Below are positions 56,978 through 64,000 of a stretch of 64,000 bases of DNA, piece after piece (positions within the stretch are counted from its first letter, which is position 1; each line of letters begins with the position of its first letter). The notes under the pieces were generated by a model. That model was not told where the DNA came from, ran no database searches, and was given only the letters and a program-made list of their open reading frames with translations. Source of the DNA: Clostridium sp. (lineage in GTDB: Bacteria; Bacillota; Clostridia; Clostridiales; Clostridiaceae); assembly GCF_021372645.1 (NCBI RefSeq), contig NZ_JAJFUC010000026.1, positions 124,001 to 188,000 of the forward strand. The letters run 5' to 3'. A program made the position numbers and the translations under genes.

Positions 56978-58060
56978 TTGGATGAAAAATATATGGAGAG
57001 AGCCTTAGAATTAGCGATGAATGGAACAGGCAAAGTAAATCCTAATCCGTTAGTAGGTGCTGTTATAGTTAAGGATGGCGAAATAATAGGAGAAGGATAT
57101 CATGAATGTTATGGTGAAGCACATGCAGAAAGAAATGCAGTAAAAAATGCAATAAAGCCAGTAGAAGGTAGTACAATTTACGTTACATTAGAACCTTGTG
57201 CCCATTATGGGAAAACACCTCCATGTGTAGACTTAATAATTGAAAAGAAATTCAAAAAAGTTGTAATAGGAATGCTAGATCCAAATGAAAAAGTTGCAGG
57301 AAAAAGCATTGAGAAATTAAAAAAACATGGTATTGATGTTGTGGTTGGTGTTAAAGAAGAAGAATGTAAAAACATGAATGAGATATTTATAAAATATATT
57401 ACATCAAAAGTTCCCTTTGTAGTTTTAAAAAGTGGTATGTCCCTTGATGGAAAAATAGCAACCTATACTGGAGAATCCAAATGGATTACATCTAAAGAAT
57501 CTAGAGAGGACTCACAAAGCTTAAGAAATAGATTGAATTCAATTATGGTAGGTGTAAATACGGTTATTGCTGATGACCCAGAGCTCACATGCAGAGTTAA
57601 TAATGAAAAAAAATTAATTAGAATTATTGTAGATACTAATCTTAGAATTCCTTTGGATTCAAAAGTAGTTAAAAACATTGATAAACTCACTATTGTTGCA
57701 ACTACATTAAAAGCTAATGAAGGTAAGAAACAAACTTTAAGAGACTTGGGAGTTAAAGTTATAGAAGTTTCAGAAAAGAATAATAAAGTAAATTTGAAAG
57801 AGCTTGTAAAAAAGCTTGGAGAAGAGGGGATAGATTCCATACTTATTGAAGGTGGTGGAACATTGAATTTTTCTGCATTGGAAGAAAATATAGTAGATAA
57901 AGTAATTTTTTATATAGCACCTAAAATATTGGGTGGAGAAAACAGTAAAAGTTGTATAGCAGGAATAGGTTTTTCAAAATTAGACAATGCAGTTAACTTG
58001 AAGGATATGAGTTATAGAAAAATTGGTGGGGATTTAGTTGTTGAAGGATATATCAAGTGA
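56978..58060 (+). CDS. ribD: Riboflavin biosynthesis deaminase/reductase RibD
   Basis: Bifunctional enzyme for steps two and three of riboflavin synthesis. The 360-residue protein has the deaminase domain with zinc ligands H49 (HAE), C74 and C83 (LEPCAHYGKTPPC), then the NADPH-dependent reductase (about 146-360) with LKSGMSLDGKIAT and IEGGGTLN. TTG start after AAGGAAG. First gene of ribD-ribE-ribBA-ribH. Confidence 0.97.
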   Translation: MDEKYMERALELAMNGTGKVNPNPLVGAVIVKDGEIIGEGYHECYGEAHAERNAVKNAIKPVEGSTIYVTLEPCAHYGKTPPCVDLIIEKKFKKVVIGMLDPNEKVAGKSIEKLKKHGIDVVVGVKEEECKNMNEIFIKYITSKVPFVVLKSGMSLDGKIATYTGESKWITSKESREDSQSLRNRLNSIMVGVNTVIADDPELTCRVNNEKKLIRIIVDTNLRIPLDSKVVKNIDKLTIVATTLKANEGKKQTLRDLGVKVIEVSEKNNKVNLKELVKKLGEEGIDSILIEGGGTLNFSALEENIVDKVIFYIAPKILGGENSKSCIAGIGFSKLDNAVNLKDMSYRKIGGDLVVEGYIK

Positions 58061-58118
58061 TTTTAACTAGAACATCAGATCAAATTATAAAAATAATTTT
58101 TAAAATTAAGGAGGAAAA

Positions 58119-58772
58119 ATGTTTACTGGAATTATTGAAGAAGTTGGGATGTTAGAAGAACTTAGTATAGGTAATGGTTTTGGAGTAATGAAAATCAAAT
58201 GTAACAAAGTTTTAGAAGATACTAGAATAGGTGACAGTATAGCTACAAACGGAGTTTGTCTAACAGTTAAAGAGAAAGGTCCCTGTTCATTTAAAGCGGA
58301 AGTAATGGGAGAAACCTTAGCTAAAAGTAATTTAGGAAGTTTAAAAGTTGGTGATAAATTAAATCTTGAAAGAGCATTAAGACTTAGCGATAGACTTGGT
58401 GGACATATTGTGAGTGGACATATAGATGGAGTTGGTAAAATAGTTTCAATAAAAGAAGAAAAAGATGGAACGTGGTTCACTATTTCTGCACCAGAAGACG
58501 TCTTAAAGTACGTTATATATAAAGGTTCTATTGGAATAGATGGAATAAGTTTAACTGTTGCTTATGTTAATGATGAAATGTTTAAGGTTTCAGTTATACC
58601 ACATACTTTAGAGAATACTATTCTGTCAAATAAAAAAGTTAATTCTAAGATTAATTTAGAATGTGATTTAGTGGGGAAGTATATTGAAAAATTATTTGCC
58701 TCAAAAGATGAAAAAGAAGAAGCTGGGAAAAGTCAGATAACTATGGAATTCTTAAGGGATAATGGATTTTAA
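58119..58772 (+). CDS. ribE: Riboflavin synthase alpha chain
   Basis: Dismutates two 6,7-dimethyl-8-ribityllumazines to riboflavin. The 217-residue protein consists of two lumazine-binding repeats; MFTGIIEEVG opens the first and GHIVSGHIDGVG lies at the start of the second. AAGGAGGAAA is 7 nt upstream. Confidence 0.96.
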   Translation: MFTGIIEEVGMLEELSIGNGFGVMKIKCNKVLEDTRIGDSIATNGVCLTVKEKGPCSFKAEVMGETLAKSNLGSLKVGDKLNLERALRLSDRLGGHIVSGHIDGVGKIVSIKEEKDGTWFTISAPEDVLKYVIYKGSIGIDGISLTVAYVNDEMFKVSVIPHTLENTILSNKKVNSKINLECDLVGKYIEKLFASKDEKEEAGKSQITMEFLRDNGF

Positions 58773-58859
58773 ATTAAGCATTCTTATAGATATAATGAGA
58801 GTATAAGAAAGTTTTAGAAGATTATAATGACTAAATATTAAAATTAAGGGGGAAAAAAT

Positions 58860-60053
58860 ATGAAATTTAATAGTATAGAAGAAGGATTAAAGGATATTAA
58901 AGAAGGCAAAATGGTAATAGTTGTTGATGATGAGGGTAGGGAAAATGAAGGTGACTTAGTAATTCCAGCAGAAATGGCTACTGGAGAAAATATTAATTTC
59001 ATGATTAAGTATGCAAGAGGATTAGTATGTGCACCAATAGAAGAAGAAATTGCAGTGAAACTAGGATTAAATCCTATGGTTGAAAATAATACAGATAATC
59101 ATGAAACTGCATTTACAGTAGCAGTAGATCATAAAGACACAACAACAGGAATATCAGCATTTGAAAGAGCTTATACCATAAATAAGCTTGCAACTTCAAT
59201 TGAAGAAACTGATTTTAGAAGACCTGGACATATATTCCCATTAATAGCTAAAAAAAATGGAGTTTTAGAAAGAATTGGTCATACTGAAGCATCAGTAGAT
59301 TTAGCAAAGCTTGCAGGGTTTAAGGGTGCAGCAGCCATATGTGAAATTGTAAATGATGATGGAACTATGGCAAGACGTGATGATTTAATGAAATTTTCTA
59401 AAGAACATAATTTAAAGATTTTGACTATAGAAGCTTTAATTAAATATAGGAAAGAACAGCATTTAAGTGTGGCTCAGGAAGCAGAAGCCAAATTACCAAC
59501 TAAATATGGAGATTTTAAAGTATTAGCTTTTAATGAAAAAGGTAGTGAGAAGTGTCATCTGGCATTAGTAAAAGGAGACATTACAACTGGTGAGCCTGTA
59601 CTTGTAAGAGTTCATTCTGAATGCTTAACAGGAGATGCTTTAGGTTCTAGAAAATGTGATTGTGGTGAACAATATGCATCAGCAATGGAAATGATAGAAG
59701 AAGAAGGACGTGGAATACTTTTATATATGAGGCAAGAAGGACGTGGAATAGGTCTTTTAAATAAACTAAAAGCATATGCACTTCAAGATGCAGGATTAGA
59801 CACAGTAGATGCAAATTTAGCTTTAGGATTTGAAGAAGATATGAGAGATTATAAAGTAAGTTCAGATATTCTTAAAATTTTAGGGATAAATAATATTAGA
59901 TTAATTACTAATAATCCATCCAAAATAGAGGGACTTGAAAAAAATAATATTGAAATAGTTGAAAGAGTTCCAATACAAATGCCAGTAAACAAAAGTGATG
60001 AATTTTATCTAAAAACTAAAAAAGAAAGAATGAATCATATATTAAATTTATAA
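58860..60053 (+). CDS. ribBA: DHBP synthase / GTP cyclohydrolase II (RibBA)
   Basis: Fusion supplying both riboflavin precursors. Residues 1-200 are the RibB domain (VVDDEGRENEGDLVIPAE, RRPGHIFPL-type loop), and residues 201-397 are RibA with zinc cysteines in CLTGDALGSRKCDCG and the RQEGRGIGLLNKLKAY motif. Both active sites look intact. SD AGGGGGA. Confidence 0.97.
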   Translation: MKFNSIEEGLKDIKEGKMVIVVDDEGRENEGDLVIPAEMATGENINFMIKYARGLVCAPIEEEIAVKLGLNPMVENNTDNHETAFTVAVDHKDTTTGISAFERAYTINKLATSIEETDFRRPGHIFPLIAKKNGVLERIGHTEASVDLAKLAGFKGAAAICEIVNDDGTMARRDDLMKFSKEHNLKILTIEALIKYRKEQHLSVAQEAEAKLPTKYGDFKVLAFNEKGSEKCHLALVKGDITTGEPVLVRVHSECLTGDALGSRKCDCGEQYASAMEMIEEEGRGILLYMRQEGRGIGLLNKLKAYALQDAGLDTVDANLALGFEEDMRDYKVSSDILKILGINNIRLITNNPSKIEGLEKNNIEIVERVPIQMPVNKSDEFYLKTKKERMNHILNL

Positions 60054-60182
60054 AATTAACATATGTAATATAACGTCAACCTGTTAGTGAAAATTTAGAA
60101 GTAATAAATAGAATCACTAATAAATTAGTAATTTTATAATAAAATTTATATAAAAATAATTAAAATAATGGAGGAAACAGTA

Positions 60183-60647
60183 ATGAATATATTTGAAGGA
60201 AATTTGGTATCAGAAGGATTAAAGTTTGGAATAGTAATAGGAAGATTTAATGAATTTATAGGTGGAAAGCTTTTAGATGGTGCTTTAGATGGATTAAAAA
60301 GACATGGAGTTAAAGAAGAAGATATTGATATTGCATGGGTACCAGGTGCATTTGAAATTCCATTAGTGGCTAAAAGAATGGCGAAAAATTCTAAATATGA
60401 TGGAGTAATATGTTTAGGGGCAGTAATAAAAGGATCTACTTCACATTATGATTATGTGTGTTCAGAAGTATCAAAGGGAATTGCAAGTGTTTCTCTTGAA
60501 AGCGAAAAGCCAGTAATATTTGGAGTACTTACAACAAATACTATAGAACAAGCAATTGAAAGAGCAGGAACTAAGGCAGGAAATAAAGGATATGAATGTG
60601 CAGTCTCAGCTATTGAAATGGCTAACTTACTTAATACAATAAAATAA
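60183..60647 (+). CDS. ribH: 6,7-dimethyl-8-ribityllumazine synthase
   Basis: Joins the products of RibBA and RibD. The 154-residue protein shows [27 protein letters not shown] and [14 protein letters not shown] with the catalytic histidine. ATG 60168 lies before the SD GGAGGA (60170-60175), so ATG 60183 is chosen. Last gene of the rib operon. Confidence 0.96.
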   Translation: MNIFEGNLVSEGLKFGIVIGRFNEFIGGKLLDGALDGLKRHGVKEEDIDIAWVPGAFEIPLVAKRMAKNSKYDGVICLGAVIKGSTSHYDYVCSEVSKGIASVSLESEKPVIFGVLTTNTIEQAIERAGTKAGNKGYECAVSAIEMANLLNTIK

Positions 60648-60676
60648 TTTAGTATAAAAGAAAATATTTTATTTAT

Positions 60677-60707
60677 TTTTCTATGTTTTTTCACAAAACA
60701 TAGAAAA
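60677..60707 (+). terminator. First terminator after ribH
   Basis: TTTTCTATGTTTT (60677-60689) and AAAACATAGAAAA (60695-60707) form a perfect 13-bp stem with a 5-nt loop. No T run follows immediately; the next hairpin begins at once. Confidence 0.55.
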
Positions 60708-60770
60708 GAAGATGCTGTAGAAAGTGATTTTTTCAAATTATTTTGTACAGCATCTTCTTCTATTTTGTCT
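60708..60770 (+). terminator. Second terminator after ribH
   Basis: GAAGATGCTGTA (60708-60719) and TACAGCATCTTC (60746-60757) form a perfect 12-bp stem with a 26-nt loop, followed by TTCTATTTTG. Confidence 0.65.
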
Positions 60771-60879
60771 ACGAATGCAGAAATTATATTCAAGTCAAGT
60801 CTGTGGATAACTTTTAAAATAAAGGCAGGAACAGAATTTGTAATAAACTTGTACTTATAAGAAAAGTGGAGAGGAGGCA

Positions 60880-60975
60880 ATGGTTAAATATACATCTAAA
60901 AATCATAGGACTGGAGGCTTTTATAAAAAACATGGATTTGAGGGTATGGTCATGATGGGAAAAGAAATTTCATAA
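60880..60975 (+). pseudogene. GNAT acetyltransferase C-terminal remnant
   Basis: A 31-codon frame reads MVKYTSKNHRTGGFYKKHGF and EGMVMMGKEIS. The FYKKHGF segment is typical of the C-terminal strand of GNAT acetyltransferases, but the acetyl-CoA site is missing. A strong SD GAGGAGG lies just before the ATG, so a short peptide could be made. I favour a truncated relic. Confidence 0.4.
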
Positions 60976-60996
60976 TAATTCGTTATAGGTATATTC

Positions 60997-61103
60997 AAAA
61001 ATAACAATTCAGTTTGCAATTCTATTTCACTTACAATGTACACCCCGAAAAGGGAGCGTCCTCTTAAGACCAAATATATGTTGCATCTTGAATTGTTATT
61101 TTT
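60997..61103. repeat. 107-bp palindromic element (MITE-like or structured RNA)
   Basis: AAAAATAACAATTCA (60997-61011) and TGAATTGTTATTTTT (61089-61103) are perfect 15-nt inverted ends. After a symmetric 3-nt gap TGCAA (61015-61019) pairs with TTGCA (61081-61085). The interior is GC-richer, with CCCCGAAAAGGG and TCTTAAGA, and has no frame. It lies between the rib operon and a convergent gene, so it may also terminate both. Confidence 0.5.
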
Positions 61104-61137
61104 TATATGCCTTATTTATATAATATGTACTTTTTAA

Positions 61138-61461
61138 TTAATATAATTTAGAATTAAAGCTAGCACATTTCGTTTCAGCATATATTTGAGCTTTTGAGCC
61201 GGATACATTTATAGAATGTAGATTACAAAGCTTATTATAGTTATGAGCACAGTTTTCAGCTTTACAAATAAGAGAATCACATTGAGTAGTAGAATTTGCA
61301 TTATTTGTTAAAGCACTATATAAAGCTTTATTTAAAAATGAACCACAGCAAGTTCCAGATTCACTGTTTGCAGATACACCTCCAATATCGACTCTGTTTG
61401 AATAACAAACACCACTTTTGTTATGTGAACAATTATTTACATTACAATTAATTTCTTGCAC
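61138..61461 (-). CDS. DUF1540 cysteine-rich protein (two repeats)
   Basis: The 107-residue protein has two DUF1540 modules: residues about 4-45 (CNVNNCSHNKSGVCYSN to GTCCGSF) and 60-105 (CDSLICKAENCAHN to TKCASF). The cysteines suggest metal binding. The role is unknown, though such genes are frequent in sporulating clostridia. GTG 61461 is chosen because AAAGGAG is 9 nt upstream; another GTG at 61470 touches the SD. It lies 73 nt after the rubrerythrin gene. Confidence 0.85.
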   Translation of the reverse strand: MQEINCNVNNCSHNKSGVCYSNRVDIGGVSANSESGTCCGSFLNKALYSALTNNANSTTQCDSLICKAENCAHNYNKLCNLHSINVSGSKAQIYAETKCASFNSKLY

Positions 61462-61534
61462 AAAAAACACTCCTTTAATTTAGAAATTATTTAATAGAAT
61501 TTAGCATTTTTATTTAGATATTATATTATTTAAA

Positions 61535-62080
61535 TTATTGATTAAAGTATCTATCTAATAATCCTTTAAATGCTTTACCATGCCTAGCTTCATCTTTACA
61601 CATTTCATGAACTGTATCATGAATAGCATCCAAATTATTTTGTTTAGCTAATGTTGCAAGTTTCTTTTTACCTTCACATGCACCATATTCAGCTTCGACT
61701 CTGGCGCTTAAATTAGACTTAGTATTAGGAACTACAACTTCACCTAAGATTTCAGCAAATTTTGAAGCATGTTCTGCTTCTTCAAAGGCAATTCTTTTGT
61801 AAGCTTCAGCTACTTCAGGATAACCTTCACGATCAGCTTGACGAGACATTGCTAAATACATTCCAACTTCAGTACATTCACCCATGAAATTAGCTCTTAA
61901 TCCTTCTAATATCTCATCATTAAGTCCCCCAACAATTCCAATACTATGTTCATCAGCGAAATTTAAATCATCCTTTATCTCTTTAAATTTGTCAGCGCCA
62001 ACCTTACAAATAGGACAAACTTCAGGTGGAGAATTACCTTCGTGAATATAACCACACACAGTACAAATAAATCTCTTCAT
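61535..62080 (-). CDS. Reverse rubrerythrin (NADH peroxidase type)
   Basis: The 181-residue protein has an N-terminal rubredoxin domain (CTVC, C6/C9; CPIC, C22/C25) followed by a ferritin-like di-iron domain with EEAEHASKF and [11 protein letters not shown]. This reversed order defines the clostridial reverse rubrerythrins, which scavenge H2O2 and O2 using NADH via other redox proteins and are PerR-controlled in C. acetobutylicum. ATG 62080 is used because GGAGG lies between it and an upstream in-frame ATG. Confidence 0.93.
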   Translation of the reverse strand: MKRFICTVCGYIHEGNSPPEVCPICKVGADKFKEIKDDLNFADEHSIGIVGGLNDEILEGLRANFMGECTEVGMYLAMSRQADREGYPEVAEAYKRIAFEEAEHASKFAEILGEVVVPNTKSNLSARVEAEYGACEGKKKLATLAKQNNLDAIHDTVHEMCKDEARHGKAFKGLLDRYFNQ

Positions 62081-62313
62081 TTCAAATCCCTCCATAAATT
62101 ATTAATACATTTTTTGAATATTTATAGGTAGTATATAACCTAAGAAATAGTATTGCCTTATAAAAGTAAAATTATTAGTAATTATTTAAAATCTTTAGCT
62201 ATAGATATTTACATTAATGGCTAAATAAATTTTTGGATTTTGGTTAACTATATAATTTCAATTAATTATGATATAATTCCAATTAAATACCAAAATGAAT
62301 GGAGGAATTTTAC

Positions 62314-62967
62314 TTGGATAATAATTTTAAATACATATTATTTGACTTAGATGGAACGATTACTGATTCTGGGGAGGGAATAACTAAATCTGTTCAGTAT
62401 GCTTTAAAATATTTTGATATTTTAGTCAATAATCTAGAAGAGTTAAATAAGTTTATTGGACCACCTTTAAAAGAATCATTCAAAGAATATTATAAGTTTG
62501 ATGAAGAAAAAGCAAATCTTGCACTAGTAAAATATAGAGAATATTATGCAGATAAAGGCATTTATGAAAATAGTTTATATGATGGAATAATAGAACTTTT
62601 GGACACCCTTAAGAAAAATCATAAGACAATCATACTTGCTACATCAAAACCAGAGGTGTATGCTAAACAAATTCTTAAATACTTTAAAATAGATAAGTAT
62701 TTTGATTTTGTAGTTGGAGCTGATTTTGAAGAGACACGAGTTAAAAAAGGTGATGTTATAAAGTATGCCTTAGAAGGCGCTAAAATTTTTGATTTATCAA
62801 AGGTAATTATGGTGGGAGATAGAGAGCATGACATCATTGGAGCAAAAGAAAATAATATTAAATCAATAGGTGTTCTTTATGGATATGGAGATGTAATAGA
62901 ACTAACACAGGCTAGAGCAGAATACATAGCAAATAATACTAATGAATTATTAGATATTCTTCTTTAA
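62314..62967 (+). CDS. HAD-family hydrolase (phosphoglycolate phosphatase-like)
   Basis: The 217-residue protein has the HAD nucleophile motif FDLDGT (D11, D13), the motif II/III region LATSKPEVYAKQI and MVGDREHDIIGAK. The cap type and length resemble Gph/PpaX-like phosphatases or 5'-nucleotidases; the substrate cannot be fixed. TTG 62314 is preferred as the SD GGAGGA (62301-62306) follows an in-frame ATG at 62299. Confidence 0.88.
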   Translation: MDNNFKYILFDLDGTITDSGEGITKSVQYALKYFDILVNNLEELNKFIGPPLKESFKEYYKFDEEKANLALVKYREYYADKGIYENSLYDGIIELLDTLKKNHKTIILATSKPEVYAKQILKYFKIDKYFDFVVGADFEETRVKKGDVIKYALEGAKIFDLSKVIMVGDREHDIIGAKENNIKSIGVLYGYGDVIELTQARAEYIANNTNELLDILL

Positions 62968-62972
62968 ATTAT

Positions 62973-63379
62973 GGATATATAATTGAGTTTAATTATGGAA
63001 AATTAGATGATAATAAAGAATTAGCAGAAATACAAAAAGCTACTCTTTTGAATATTAATGATACTAAGCTTCATAGCATGCTTGAAGATGCAGTTTGGGT
63101 TTTACTGGGTGATAATGAAACTGCTTTTAGGGATGAACAGAATTTAGATAGCTATATTAGCTATTATTTATGCAAAGGAATGATATTTGATATATTAGAA
63201 AAAACAATGGTTGGTATAAGATAAAATATGAAGATATCATATATTACGTGAGGGAAGATTATATCGAAGAATATAATGAAATTCCAACTAATCAAATATA
63301 TGATGAAATACAAAGCAACTCAATAGTTAATAATTTAATGAGACAATCGTCCCTTGAAGTTTTATTGATATTCAATTAA
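62973..63379 (+). pseudogene. Frameshifted remnant with SH3-like segment
   Basis: One frame (to TAA 63222-63224) reads GKLDDNKELAEIQKATLLN, then LEDAVWVLLGDNETAFRDEQ and YYLCKGMIFDILEK. Shifting by one base at the A6 run (63199-63204) continues NNGWYKIKYEDIIYYV and REDYIEEYNE up to TAA 63379. GWYKIKY...YYV resembles a bacterial SH3 domain. No start codon or SD is visible at the 5' end. Probably a truncated, frameshifted gene. Confidence 0.5.
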
Positions 63380-63451
63380 AATGATGTTAGTGCTAGAAAA
63401 AAATAAATTATTAATATTAGTCTTTTTTGAATTAAGGGGGACAAGAAGCTT

Positions 63452-64000
63452 ATGAGTCAGTCGAAAGAAAGCGAAAAGATATCTTTTAGTGGAGGAGATA
63501 TGAATATATCACCAGACGTAGTTGAAGAAAGAATAGAAGAAATGAATGAGACATTGCTAATTTATCGTTCTGCTATAAAAGAAGTTAAAACAAAATTAGA
63601 TATTTTAGATGATGAGCTTAAAATAAGAAGAAAAAGAAATCCAATAGAATATATGAAGTCTAGGGTTAAAACTCCAGGAAGCATCATGGATAAGCTTCGA
63701 CGTAAAGGACTTGAAATGAGTATTGATGCTGCTAAAAAAAATTTAAATGACATTGCAGGTATACGAGTAATTTGTTCTTTTGTTGGTGATATATATGATA
63801 TTGCTGAAATGCTTAAAAGACAAGATCATATTAAATTAATTGAGGAAAAGGATTATATAAAGAATCCAAAGTTTAATGGATATAGAAGTCTTCACTTAGT
63901 TGTAGAAGTTCTTATATTTTTTTCCGATCATGCAGAACCAGTTAGAGTAGAAGTGCAAATAAGAACAATAGCCATGGATTTTTGGGCAAGTCTTGAACAT
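63452..64000 (+). CDS. Small alarmone synthetase, RelQ/YjbM-like (partial)
   Basis: The first 183 codons are present and run off the window. The RelA/SpoT synthetase domain is seen in RRKGLEMSIDAAKKNLNDIA, GIRVICSF, NPKFNGYRSLH and VEVQIRTIAMDFWASLEH. No HD hydrolase domain precedes it, so it is a synthetase-only (p)ppGpp enzyme. The ~60-residue N-terminal helical part is usual for YjbM types. SD AGGGGGA is 15 nt upstream of ATG 63452, with ATG 63500 an unlikely alternative. Confidence 0.9.
   Translation, partial: MSQSKESEKISFSGGDMNISPDVVEERIEEMNETLLIYRSAIKEVKTKLDILDDELKIRRKRNPIEYMKSRVKTPGSIMDKLRRKGLEMSIDAAKKNLNDIAGIRVICSFVGDIYDIAEMLKRQDHIKLIEEKDYIKNPKFNGYRSLHLVVEVLIFFSDHAEPVRVEVQIRTIAMDFWASLEH

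Noticed and set aside
60452-60880. A 142-residue minus-strand gene behind ribH
   Set aside because: It overlaps ribH and two terminator hairpins, has no SD and no recognisable family; it is a shadow frame.
62166-62190. PerR box upstream of the reverse rubrerythrin gene
   Set aside because: ATTATTAGTAATTAT resembles a PerR site only loosely and the region is very AT-rich, so a match is expected by chance.
63199-63205. A AAA AAC heptamer as a programmed -1 frameshift site
   Set aside because: The heptamer is not in phase with the incoming frame (codons start at 63198, 63201, 63204), and there is no start codon or SD upstream. Gene decay explains it better.
1-64000. CRISPR array, tRNA genes, prophage or toxin-antitoxin pair
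   Set aside because: No regularly spaced repeats, cloverleaf sequences, phage structural genes or convincing small gene pairs were found on either strand.

Overview
The window is one continuous stretch of a low-GC, endospore-forming Firmicute chromosome, most like Clostridium sensu stricto (the butyricum/beijerinckii/acetobutylicum group; the species cannot be fixed by eye). The evidence is AT-rich intergenic DNA, strong AGGAGG ribosome binding sites, TTG/GTG starts, a reverse rubrerythrin, SpoVS, CodY, a DUF1540 protein and a gene order (ylxM-ffh-rpsP ... nusA-infB ... recA-rny-spoVS) typical of clostridia. No tRNA, rRNA, CRISPR array, prophage or intact transposon was seen.

Layout. 1-6.0 kb: end of ftsY, then SRP and ribosome-maturation genes (ylxM, ffh, rpsP, khpA, rimM, trmD, rplS, rbgA, rnhB). 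6.2-12.5 kb: a UPF0102 gene on the opposite strand, then comM, dprA, topA, codY. 12.5-22.1 kb: rpsB-tsf, pyrH-frr, uppS-cdsA, an AI-2E-type permease, dxr-rseP-ispG. 22.3-26.7 kb: polC. 26.7-41.0 kb: rimP-nusA-ylxR-ylxQ-infB-rbfA-nrnA-truB-ribF, rpsO, pnp, an M16 peptidase, a YlmC/YmxH protein, aspartokinase and TepA. 41.3-49.5 kb: ftsK/spoIIIE, rimO-pgsA, recA, rny, spoVS. 49.5-55.1 kb: a decayed insertion-sequence zone (ISAs1 and IS630 remnants) interleaved with ptsH, a DUF378 gene, purB and an amidase-domain gene. 55.2-64 kb: a DUF6398/repeat protein, an FMN riboswitch with ribD-ribE-ribBA-ribH, a MITE-like palindrome, DUF1540 and reverse rubrerythrin genes, a HAD phosphatase, a frameshifted SH3-like remnant and the start of a small alarmone synthetase running off the end.

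The genes mostly serve translation and its control, isoprenoid and phospholipid precursors (uppS, cdsA, dxr, ispG, pgsA), replication and recombination (polC, topA, recA, comM, dprA), RNA turnover (rny, pnp, nrnA) and sporulation-linked functions (spoVS, ftsK/spoIIIE, ylmC, tepA). Many start choices here are set by the Shine-Dalgarno (SD) position rather than by the longest frame.

No clearly new system is present. The most unusual observations are: (1) khpA and topA each have an SD too far from the ATG, with a perfect or near-perfect hairpin between them that would restore 9-10 nt spacing; (2) a terminator in the rimP-nusA leader; (3) a hairpin whose 3' arm is the SD of ylmC; (4) two MITE-like inverted-repeat elements; (5) repeated Trp-to-TGA changes in two unrelated transposase relics; (6) an uncharacterised DUF6398/repeat protein beside the riboflavin operon.
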